Shown here in pieces: positions 49,249 through 55,891 of a DNA stretch of 64,000 nt. Numbering within the stretch: position 1 is the stretch's first letter; every line of letters begins with the position of its first letter. The stretch is from the NCBI GenBank assembly GCA_002335385.1, contig DCVK01000037.1, forward strand, positions 6,658 through 70,657. Reading direction: 5' to 3'. The DNA is from Candidatus Aminicenantes bacterium UBA2190. Lineage in GTDB: Bacteria; Acidobacteriota; Aminicenantia; UBA2199. The notes under the pieces were generated by a model. The model did not search any database, had not been told where the DNA came from, and saw only the letters and a list, made by a program, of their open reading frames with translations. Both the position numbers and the translations under genes were made by a program.

Positions 49249-49627
49249 AGGAGGTGCCGTCCAGGGCGGCGGCCTGGGAAAGACTCTTGACGTCGACGAC
49301 GCCCTGGGCCAGCTCGGGATCGAACTCCTCGCCCTCCAGGGGCTCGGCCATGACCAACCGCCATTCTTTTTTCTTGAAGATCGGGTCGAAGGGGACCTCG
49401 CGCAGGTAGCGGGAAGAAACCAGGTCATCCAGGCTGGCGGGATACTTTTTCTTGTCGAAATAGTACTTGTTGACGGCATCGCGCATCTGGAAGAGGTTCT
49501 CCTTCAGGACCGCCTCGCGGGCGCGGATCACCGCGTACTTGTACTGCGGCACCATGATGCCCACCAGGATGCCGATCAGGGTGACCACGATGAGGATCTC
49601 GATCAGGGTGAAGCCTTTTTTCGCCAT
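49235..49627 (-). CDS. type II secretion/type IV pilin-like major pseudopilin (GspG-like)
   Basis: 130 residues. Textbook prepilin N terminus MAKKGFTLIEILIVVTLIGI: cleavage after Gly5, methylated Phe, Glu at mature position 5, then the hydrophobic helix. Followed by REAVLKENLFQMRDAVNKYY and KKKYPASLDDLVSSRYLREV, the GspG-type core with a PFDPI loop. The ATG at 49627 is chosen to give a normal short leader; a perfect TATAAT stands 6 nt before it. Without secretion ATPase or secretin genes nearby, this short pseudopilin operon must work with machinery encoded elsewhere. Confidence 0.9.
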   Translation of the reverse strand: MAKKGFTLIEILIVVTLIGILVGIMVPQYKYAVIRAREAVLKENLFQMRDAVNKYYFDKKKYPASLDDLVSSRYLREVPFDPIFKKKEWRLVMAEPLEGEEFDPELAQGVVDVKSLSQAAALDGTSYADW

Positions 49628-49633
49628 GGTCCG

Positions 49634-49642
49634 ATTATACCA
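49634..49642 (-). promoter_or_regulatory. extended -10 promoter of the pseudopilin-lpxB operon
   Basis: TGGTATAAT on the minus strand, 6 nt (CGGACC) before the ATG at 49627; the -35 region is weak. This points to a leaderless transcript. Confidence 0.5.
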
Positions 49643-49798
49643 TTTTTTCATCATGATCCATCCGTTTCAGACCAGGGCGACCGGCCGTTCGCAGCAAGGT
49701 CTCATGTGCAAGGCCAAAAGTGAATGGTGCATGGCGGATACGGCGAGCAAGCCGGGAAACAGGTCGTTCAAACGTCTTGCCATTTCACCTTTCATTGC

Positions 49799-50521
49799 TT
49801 ACTTTTTACCTTGCTTTTGCCTGTAGGCTTCGAACAACAGGATCGCCGCTGCCGCCGACACGTTGAGCGACTCGACCGCCGGCGAATGGGGCACGGCCAG
49901 CAGCTGGTCGGCGATCTTCTTCAGCAGGGGGGAGACCCCCTTGCCCTCGTTGCCCAGGATCACGGCCGTGGGCCCCTTGAAGTCATATTCGTAGAATTTC
50001 ATGCCGGCGCGCTGGTCAGCGGCCACGACCCAGAAGCCGCCGGCCTTCAATTTTTCGATGTCCCGGGCCAGGTTGCGCGACGGCACCAGGGGCACCTTGC
50101 CCAGGGCCCCTGCCGATGTCTTCCAGGCGGTATCATTGACCGGGGCCGAGCCGCGCACCGACAGCACGATGCCGTCGGCCTCCACCGCCGCCGCCGTGCG
50201 CACGATCGCACCCAGGTTGCCCGTGTCCTCGATGCCGTCGAGCACCACGACCAGCCCGGTGCGCGCCGCCGCCAGCATCTCCTCGATGGCGCTGAAACGC
50301 ACCGGGGAGACCTCGGCCCACACCCCCTGGTTCCTGGCGCCGGCCTTGCGGGCAAGCGCCTCGCCGGGGACGAACTGGAAGACCACCTTGCGCCGGCGGC
50401 ACCACTCGATGACCGTCGCGATGCGCGCATCCCGGCGCGTGCTGTTGAGCAGCACCTTGTTGATCGGCGCCCCGTCGCGCAGGGCCTCGACCAGGGCGTT
50501 GAGCGAGGTGATAGCCGCCAT
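49799..50521 (-). CDS. rlmB: RlmB-type 23S rRNA 2'-O-methyltransferase (SpoU/TrmH family)
   Basis: 240 residues from the ATG at 50521, which shares one base with the stop of the kinase gene (TGATG). N-terminal substrate-binding domain (INKVLLNSTRRDARIATVIE, ARNQGVWAEVSPV), then the SPOUT knot with motif 1 DGIEDTGNLGAIVRTA, motif 2 VILGNEGKGVSPLL and motif 3 ESLNVSAAAAILLFEA. Family members methylate G2251 of 23S rRNA or tRNA G18; RlmB is favoured by the N-terminal domain. Coupled to a Ser/Thr kinase gene, an unusual arrangement. Confidence 0.9.
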   Translation of the reverse strand: MAAITSLNALVEALRDGAPINKVLLNSTRRDARIATVIEWCRRRKVVFQFVPGEALARKAGARNQGVWAEVSPVRFSAIEEMLAAARTGLVVVLDGIEDTGNLGAIVRTAAAVEADGIVLSVRGSAPVNDTAWKTSAGALGKVPLVPSRNLARDIEKLKAGGFWVVAADQRAGMKFYEYDFKGPTAVILGNEGKGVSPLLKKIADQLLAVPHSPAVESLNVSAAAAILLFEAYRQKQGKK

Positions 50522-52521
50522 CAGTCGTCCATGGCCACGCGGAAGCCCAGGACATTCAGGCGGCTGCCCGGGCGCTCGCTGCTGCGGTTGGCCGAACGGA
50601 TCAGCTCCGGGCCGTTCGCCCAGGAGCCCCCGCGCACCGAGCGGCTCTCCCCGCCGGCAGGCCCGCGCGGATCGCGCCCGGTAGAGACCGCATAGTAGCC
50701 GGCATCGTACCAGTCGGAGGTCCATTCCCAGACATTGCCCGCCATGTCCAGGATGCCGAAGGGCGACGCCCCCGGGGGGAAGGCTCCGACCGGCGCGGTG
50801 AACTCGTAGCCGTCGTCGCGCCCCTTCTTGTTGACCAGCGTGCGGTCCGGGGCTTTCCGGCCCCAGGGGTATCTCTCGCGCGCCGCCTTTTCCCACTCGG
50901 CCTCGCTGGGCAGGCGGAAGCGGCGGCCGCTCTTCTGCGACAGCCAGCGGCAATAGGCGTCGGCATCCTCCCAGGACACGTGAATCACCGGCCGGCTGCC
51001 GCGGCCCCAGCCTTCGTCCCTGGGCAGCGGGCGGCCGCTCTCGGCGCAGAAAACGTCGAACTGGGCAAAGGTCACCTCGGACTTGCCCAGCCAGAAGGCG
51101 CTGATGAAAACCCTGTGCGCCGGGTGCTCGTCTTCATCCCCCTGGCCTGGCGGCGAACCGATCGTGAACTCGCCGGCCGGGATCTGCACCATGGCCGTGC
51201 CGTTGAAAAAGACCGCCTCCTGGAAGCCCCGGGAATTCCGCGCGGCATTCGGCGGCGGCTGGCCCTCGAGGGAAACCGGCGGCGGCTCCTGCTCCTGGAC
51301 CGGTAGCGGTGCTGCGGCCGCGTCCGCCCCAACGGGCTTTGCTTTCGCGGCAGCGCTGGCGGATGCGGACGCCGGGCGCTCTGCGGGGACGACGGCCGGG
51401 GCAACGGGCACGGTCAAGCCCACCGCCATGGTCGGCGCTTCCTCCTGGGCCGTTTCCCCGGCAGCCGCGCTCGTTGGGGCCTCCTCGAGGGTGGCGACGG
51501 GGGCCGGGGGGACGGGCGCCGGACGCCTGGTAAAATGGCGGAAGGCCACGGCCGCTGCCAGCACGAAGACCAGCGCCGCCAGGGCCGGCAGCCAGCGCCG
51601 CGACCGGGCGGCCGGTGCTTGCCGCACCGTCTTTTCGCCGTTCCGCAGCAGCTGGGTCCGCTCCAGGCCGGCCCGTCCTTCCGGGACGGCAGCGCCGGCG
51701 GGTGGGGAAGGCAGGCAGCCCCGCAGGCCGGCCAGCAGCTCGGCGCAGGTGGCATAGCGCGCTTCGGCCTCGCGGGCCAGCGCCTTGCGGACCACCCCGT
51801 CCAGGGTCGCCGGCAGCTGCCGGTCGTAATCACTGAGGGGCGGCAGCTCGGCATGCATGATCTTGTAGATCACGGTGGTGATGCTCTCTCCCTCAAAGGG
51901 ATTGCGCTGGGTCAGCAGCTCGTAGAGGATCGCCCCCAGGGAAAAAACATCGGCGCGGGCATCCACTTTTTTCCCCGAGATCTGCTCCGGCGACATGTAG
52001 CGCGGCGTGCCCATGAGCATGCCGGTCTGGGTCATGGTCGACGCCGCCGTGCGGGCGATGCCGAAATCGACGATGGAGACTTTCAAATCCTGGCCGACCA
52101 GGATATTGGCCGGCTTGATGTCGCGATGAACGATCCCCTTCCCGTGGGCGTAATCCAGGGCGGCGGCGATCTGGGCGACCAGGCGCACGATCTCTTCCAG
52201 GCTGAACTTGCGGCCCTGCTGCAACATGGCCTCCAGGCTGGAGCCTTCGACATGCTCCATGGCGATGTAGATCAGCCCATCGTGCTCGCCGACATCGTAG
52301 ATGGTGACGATGTTGGGGTGGGAGAGGTTTCCCGCCGCCTGCGCCTCGCGCAGGAAGCGCTTCAGCGCCTCATCCTTCCCGGTGGCCTGGCTCAGGAGGT
52401 CGAGGCGCACGGTCTTGATGGCCACGGCCCGGCCGATATAGGGATCGAGGGCCCGATAGACGACCCCCATGCCCCCCCGGCCGATCTCACCGCTGATGGT
52501 ATACTTGCCGATCTTGTCCAT
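50521..52521 (-). CDS. membrane Ser/Thr protein kinase with SUMF1/FGE-like extracytoplasmic domain
   Basis: 666 residues from the ATG at 52521. Cytoplasmic Hanks kinase domain 1-270: GEIGRGGMGVVYRA, Lys36, HRDIKPANIL (Asp134), DFGIAR (Asp152) and MGTPRYMSPEQ. One membrane helix (about 309-327), a low-complexity Ala/Pro linker (about 330-430), then a SUMF1-like domain (about 440-666): IPAGEFTIGSPPGQGDEDEH, LPSEAEWEKAARERYPWG, MAGNVWEWTSDWY and SVRGGSWANG. The C-terminal stretch that holds the two catalytic cysteines in true formylglycine-generating enzymes has none (GGSWANGPELIRSANRSSER). So this domain is likely a sensor or binding module, as in Pkn1-type kinases. No sulfatase with a modifiable Cys is in the window. 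Confidence 0.93.
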   Translation of the reverse strand: MDKIGKYTISGEIGRGGMGVVYRALDPYIGRAVAIKTVRLDLLSQATGKDEALKRFLREAQAAGNLSHPNIVTIYDVGEHDGLIYIAMEHVEGSSLEAMLQQGRKFSLEEIVRLVAQIAAALDYAHGKGIVHRDIKPANILVGQDLKVSIVDFGIARTAASTMTQTGMLMGTPRYMSPEQISGKKVDARADVFSLGAILYELLTQRNPFEGESITTVIYKIMHAELPPLSDYDRQLPATLDGVVRKALAREAEARYATCAELLAGLRGCLPSPPAGAAVPEGRAGLERTQLLRNGEKTVRQAPAARSRRWLPALAALVFVLAAAVAFRHFTRRPAPVPPAPVATLEEAPTSAAAGETAQEEAPTMAVGLTVPVAPAVVPAERPASASASAAAKAKPVGADAAAAPLPVQEQEPPPVSLEGQPPPNAARNSRGFQEAVFFNGTAMVQIPAGEFTIGSPPGQGDEDEHPAHRVFISAFWLGKSEVTFAQFDVFCAESGRPLPRDEGWGRGSRPVIHVSWEDADAYCRWLSQKSGRRFRLPSEAEWEKAARERYPWGRKAPDRTLVNKKGRDDGYEFTAPVGAFPPGASPFGILDMAGNVWEWTSDWYDAGYYAVSTGRDPRGPAGGESRSVRGGSWANGPELIRSANRSSERPGSRLNVLGFRVAMDD

Positions 52522-52591
52522 ATGGGAATGTCCCGGAAGGATTCTATAGCATGGCCCCGGGGAATGCAAGCCGCCCGCCGGGGAAGACGTA

Positions 52592-52620
52592 TTGATTTTT
52601 TTACGCGGATGTTCTATATA
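52592..52620 (+). promoter_or_regulatory. promoter of the 52677-53902 signalling pair
   Basis: TTGATT, 17 nt, TATATA; predicted leader of about 50 nt ending in a G-rich ribosome site (AGGGGGG). Confidence 0.6.
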
Positions 52621-52676
52621 ACGGAGCAGGAACATGCGACCCGACGATTTGTTTTCCCGGGCCAGGGGGGCCGACC

Positions 52677-52973
52677 ATGCAAAGCACCTATGATCCGCAG
52701 CTGATCTACGACGTGTTCGACCGCTACGGCTTCGCCGTGCTGCGCATCGATCAGTTCGACCGCGGCAACTACGCCAAGATCAGGGCCGAGTTGAAATACG
52801 AGCAGCTCACCACCGACCACCTATTGGAGATCACCACCAAGCTCAAGTCGCTGGAAAAGAACGAGAACGTCGATGTCACCATCGTCAACATCGACATGAT
52901 CCACAAGACCATGAGGCTGAACATCGCCACCAAGGAAGAAGAGAGCACCGCCGCCCTGCCCGCGACCCCATGA
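52677..52973 (+). CDS. small cytosolic protein coupled to a diguanylate cyclase
   Basis: 98 residues, ribosome site AGGGGGG 7 nt upstream. Begins MQSTYDPQLIYDVFDRYGFA and contains IRAELKYEQLTTDHLLEITT and NVDVTIVNIDMIHKTMRLNI, an alternating helix-strand pattern with no signal peptide, membrane helix or cysteine. Overlaps the start of the GGDEF gene by 4 nt, so the two are translated together. It is not a receiver or PilZ domain as far as I can tell. A dedicated partner or regulator of the cyclase is the simplest inference. Confidence 0.75.
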   Translation: MQSTYDPQLIYDVFDRYGFAVLRIDQFDRGNYAKIRAELKYEQLTTDHLLEITTKLKSLEKNENVDVTIVNIDMIHKTMRLNIATKEEESTAALPATP

Positions 52974-53902
52974 GCGGTCGCTGCCGTTCGCTGCCGGCGG
53001 CGACGACGCCGCAAGACCCGTTGCGGCACCTGCTGGACGAGGTCCACGAGGGAATATATTTCACCGATCGCCAGCGGCGCATCACCTTCTGGAACAAGGC
53101 CGCCGAGAGGATCAGCGGCTATGCCCGGGCTGAGGTCCTGGGCCTGAACTGCTCGGCCAACATCCTGATCCATGTCGACGCCCGCGGCCGGAAACTGTGC
53201 CTGGGTGCCTGCCCCCTGGCCCATGCGCTGCGGGAAGGCAAGCCGCGCCAGGGAGACGTTTTCCTGCACCACCGCGACGGGCACCGCATCCCCGTGCGCG
53301 TGCGCGTCTTCCCGCTGCGGGATCCGGCGGGGAACATCGCGGGCGCCGCCGAGCTGTTCCTCGACATCTCCGAGAAGCCAAGCCTCGAGGCGCGCCTGTG
53401 GCAGATGGAGAAGATGGCCATGAACGACCGCCTGACCGGCCTGGCCAACCGCCGCTACTGCGAAACCTACCTGCAGGCAAGGCTGGAGGAGTTCCGGCGC
53501 TTCGCCTGGCCCCTGGGCCTGATCTTTTTCGACATCGACGACTTCAAGAAACTGAACGACCGCCATTCCCACCTTGTCGGCGACATGGCCCTCAGGACCG
53601 TCGCCCGCACCCTGCAGCACAACATCCGCTCCATCGACCAGGCCGGACGCTGGGGCGGCGAGGAATTCATCGTCATCTTGCGCAACATCGACCTGCGGCA
53701 CATGAAGCGCATCGCCGAGAAGCTCCGCCGGCTGGTCGAGCGCTCGGTCTTCTGGGTGAAAGGCGAGGCGGTGAGCGTCACCCTGTCGGGAGGGGCATCG
53801 CTGGCGCGCCCGGGCGACTCACGCACCACCCTGGTCGAGCGCGCCGACCTGCTGATGTACCGCAGCAAGAAAAGAGGCAAGAACCGGGTCAGTTTCTCCT
53901 GA
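52970..53902 (+). CDS. PAS-GGDEF diguanylate cyclase
   Basis: 310 residues, cytosolic. PAS domain about 18-135 (LLDEVHEGIYFTDRQRRITF, WNKAAERISGY). It holds three cysteines (Cys61, Cys77, Cys81) that might bind a cofactor. GGDEF domain about 148-305 with the active site GGEEF (229-233) and the upstream inhibitory RxxD (Arg220-Ser-Ile-Asp223) at the standard five-residue spacing, so product inhibition by c-di-GMP is expected. LTGLANRRYC, FFDIDDFKKLND and SGGASLARPGDS are standard. Makes c-di-GMP from GTP. Coupled to the 98-residue gene upstream. Confidence 0.95.
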   Translation: MSGRCRSLPAATTPQDPLRHLLDEVHEGIYFTDRQRRITFWNKAAERISGYARAEVLGLNCSANILIHVDARGRKLCLGACPLAHALREGKPRQGDVFLHHRDGHRIPVRVRVFPLRDPAGNIAGAAELFLDISEKPSLEARLWQMEKMAMNDRLTGLANRRYCETYLQARLEEFRRFAWPLGLIFFDIDDFKKLNDRHSHLVGDMALRTVARTLQHNIRSIDQAGRWGGEEFIVILRNIDLRHMKRIAEKLRRLVERSVFWVKGEAVSVTLSGGASLARPGDSRTTLVERADLLMYRSKKRGKNRVSFS

Positions 53903-53950
53903 ACCGCGGTTCTCCCTGCAACGGGGCATCCACGCTCCTTGCGCCCGGCC

Positions 53951-54589
53951 TTACAGTTTCAGGATCAGCCCCAGGGACGGCGTGATCAGCAGCTGGGCGG
54001 GATCGCGGAAAATATAGGCGCCCTGGACATCCAACGCGACCCCCAGCGAGTCGGCGAACATGTAATGCACGCCCGCCGCCAGGGCGGCCAGCGGCGAAAA
54101 CGGCTTCTCGGGGGAGCGGAGGACGATCCGGTTCCCCAGCTGGGAGACGAATTCCTGGTCTCCGCCCATGCGGTATTCGCCGCCGACGCCCAGGGAAACG
54201 ATCAGTTGCATCCGCCGGGAAAGATCGATGCCCTTGGCGACGCCGAGCACGGCCAGAAGGCTCTGCGGCGTGTCGGCCCGGATGGTCTCGCCGTCGGAAG
54301 GATCGCGCAGGTCGATCCTGGAGGAGAGGCCGTAGCTGACGTTCACGCCGAAGGCCAGCGACGAGGAGCCGGAAAAGGTCAGCCCGATGCCCAGTGCCGA
54401 AGCCTGGTGGGCCGGCGTGACCGGAAAATCGTTGCCACCGGCGACGTAATCGCCCTCGCTGCCGCTGGAGGGGAACATGTTGAATCCCGCGCGCAGCGTG
54501 AACTGCGGCTTTTTGGCGGCCGCCAGGTCGCCGGCGGCCAGCAGCAGGACGGCGATAACCGCGAAACTGAACTGTCTTCTCAATTTCAT
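53951..54589 (-). CDS. small outer-membrane beta-barrel protein of unknown function
   Basis: 212 residues; signal peptide 1-24 (SFAVIAVLLLAAGDLAAA). The mature part begins FTLRAGFNMFPSSG and shows about eight amphipathic strands (LGIGLTFSGSSSLAFGVNVS, MQLIVSLGVGGEYRMG, LGVALDVQGAYIF), ending in LGLILKL. This is an 8-stranded OmpA/OmpW-like barrel pattern; no peptidoglycan-binding domain. GGAG ribosome site upstream; 25 nt after the papain-like gene, so same operon. Confidence 0.78.
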   Translation of the reverse strand: MKLRRQFSFAVIAVLLLAAGDLAAAKKPQFTLRAGFNMFPSSGSEGDYVAGGNDFPVTPAHQASALGIGLTFSGSSSLAFGVNVSYGLSSRIDLRDPSDGETIRADTPQSLLAVLGVAKGIDLSRRMQLIVSLGVGGEYRMGGDQEFVSQLGNRIVLRSPEKPFSPLAALAAGVHYMFADSLGVALDVQGAYIFRDPAQLLITPSLGLILKL

Positions 54590-54614
54590 TCTCGTTTCTC
54601 CATGCTGATCCGCC

Positions 54615-55841
54615 TCACCACTTCTTGTACTTGATGTTGGTCACGGTGATGCTCGCCGTCCGGCTGACCGTGCTGATGCCGTCGGAGACCGAGAAGCGGA
54701 TCGCATACGCTCCGGACTGGGTGAAGGCGGGCGTCCAGGAAAAGGCGCCGGTCGCCGGATCCAAGGCGGCGCCGTCCGGCAGGCCGCTGCCGCTGTAGGC
54801 CAGGACGTCATAATCGGCGTCGCTGGCCGCAAGCGTGAACGTCAGCGGCTTGCCCTCGTCGACGGTCTGGGCGGGGATGTCCTGCAGCACCGGCGGCCGG
54901 TTGTCCAGGCGCGGCCCGCTGAGGCGGATGGCGTAACTGCCGATATCGCAGTTGCCCATGCGGATGCGAAAGAACCCGTTCTCACCCCAGTTCGCACCCC
55001 AGGAATTCTTGCAGATCCAGTAGCCCTCCGCGTCGTTATAGCCGATGATGATGACCGCATGGCCCCCAACGTAGACGGCGCCGGCGGTGCGCTCGTAGAC
55101 CCCGCTCCGGTAATGATAGAGATCGGAATAAACGTCCATGGCGGTGGCGATCGGCGCGTCCAGCAAGGCGGCCTGCAGCACCGCCTTGCTCCGGTTGACG
55201 AAGCTGTCCCACGAGGTGACGCGCACCGTCCGGCTCAGCCATTCCGGGCAGGGGCGGCATGAACCGTCGGTGGCCGAATAGGGGTAGCATTCCTCGCGGG
55301 GGATGCCGGTCTTGCGCAGGAACTCCGCCCCCAGGCTCAGATAGCCGCCGTCGCAGTCGCCGGCGCCGCTGCAGCCGACCATGGTCTGTTCCGACAGGTC
55401 AAAGTCGGTGTGGACGTTGCGCACGATCTTCACCAGCGATTCCAGGACACCGGCCAAGGCGAACGCCCAGCAGCTGCCGCAGCTGCCCTGGTCGCGGATG
55501 GCCGTCACCCAATTGCCGTTGCGGTCGCGCCAGTCGCAGGCGGCCGGCAGGGCCGCCTGCACAGGGCTCTCCGGTGCTTCCGCCGCCGCCCCTTCCGTGG
55601 GCTCCGGCAGGAGTTCCGGCAGCGCGCCGAGCCGCCGCGACCGTTCCTCTTCGCTCAGCCGCGACATGGAGGTTTCCCCCGCCTGCCAGCATAAGCCTTC
55701 CGCGCCGATGGCCTTCTGCAGGGCGGCGATGCGGCGCTCGACGTCCGTGTCGCCGGAGCGGCCTCGGTCCGCCCATAGCCCGACGGCGACTCCCATGCCG
55801 GCCGCCGCCAGCAGGACGATCCACCCGATATTTCGTTTCAT
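54615..55841 (-). CDS. papain-family (C1A) cysteine protease with Ig-like C-terminal domain
   Basis: 408 residues, ribosome site GGAGGA 3 nt before the ATG. N-terminal signal or anchor helix (WIVLLAAAGMGVAVGLW, 7-23). A short propeptide-like region follows (about 45-95, ETSMSRLSEEERSRRLG). Catalytic domain about 98-310: oxyanion Gln118, nucleophile Cys124 in QGSCGSCWAF, His261 in VGGHAVIIIGY and Asn279 in CKNSWGANWG. Disulfide cysteines (GCSGAGDCDGGY) are present. Residues 314-403 form an Ig-like (He_PIG/cadherin-type) domain: PPVLQDIPAQTVDEGKPLTF and LDPATGAFSWTPAFTQSGAY. All catalytic residues are kept, so an active secreted protease is expected. C1A enzymes are mainly eukaryotic but known in several bacteria. 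Operon with the barrel gene downstream. Confidence 0.94.
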   Translation of the reverse strand: MKRNIGWIVLLAAAGMGVAVGLWADRGRSGDTDVERRIAALQKAIGAEGLCWQAGETSMSRLSEEERSRRLGALPELLPEPTEGAAAEAPESPVQAALPAACDWRDRNGNWVTAIRDQGSCGSCWAFALAGVLESLVKIVRNVHTDFDLSEQTMVGCSGAGDCDGGYLSLGAEFLRKTGIPREECYPYSATDGSCRPCPEWLSRTVRVTSWDSFVNRSKAVLQAALLDAPIATAMDVYSDLYHYRSGVYERTAGAVYVGGHAVIIIGYNDAEGYWICKNSWGANWGENGFFRIRMGNCDIGSYAIRLSGPRLDNRPPVLQDIPAQTVDEGKPLTFTLAASDADYDVLAYSGSGLPDGAALDPATGAFSWTPAFTQSGAYAIRFSVSDGISTVSRTASITVTNIKYKKW

Positions 55842-55863
55842 GATTCCTCCGTTGCCGGGGACT

Positions 55864-55891
55864 ATTATCGCCGACTTTTTTTTCTTGTCAA
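55864..55891 (-). promoter_or_regulatory. promoter of the papain-like operon
   Basis: On the minus strand TTGACA, 16 nt, GATAAT. It lies inside the last codons of the histidine kinase gene, so the protease operon can be transcribed independently. Confidence 0.65.

Noticed and set aside
50522..50953. N-terminal extension of RlmB
   Set aside because: Lies inside the kinase's SUMF1-like domain in another frame; the ATG at 50521 fits the family.
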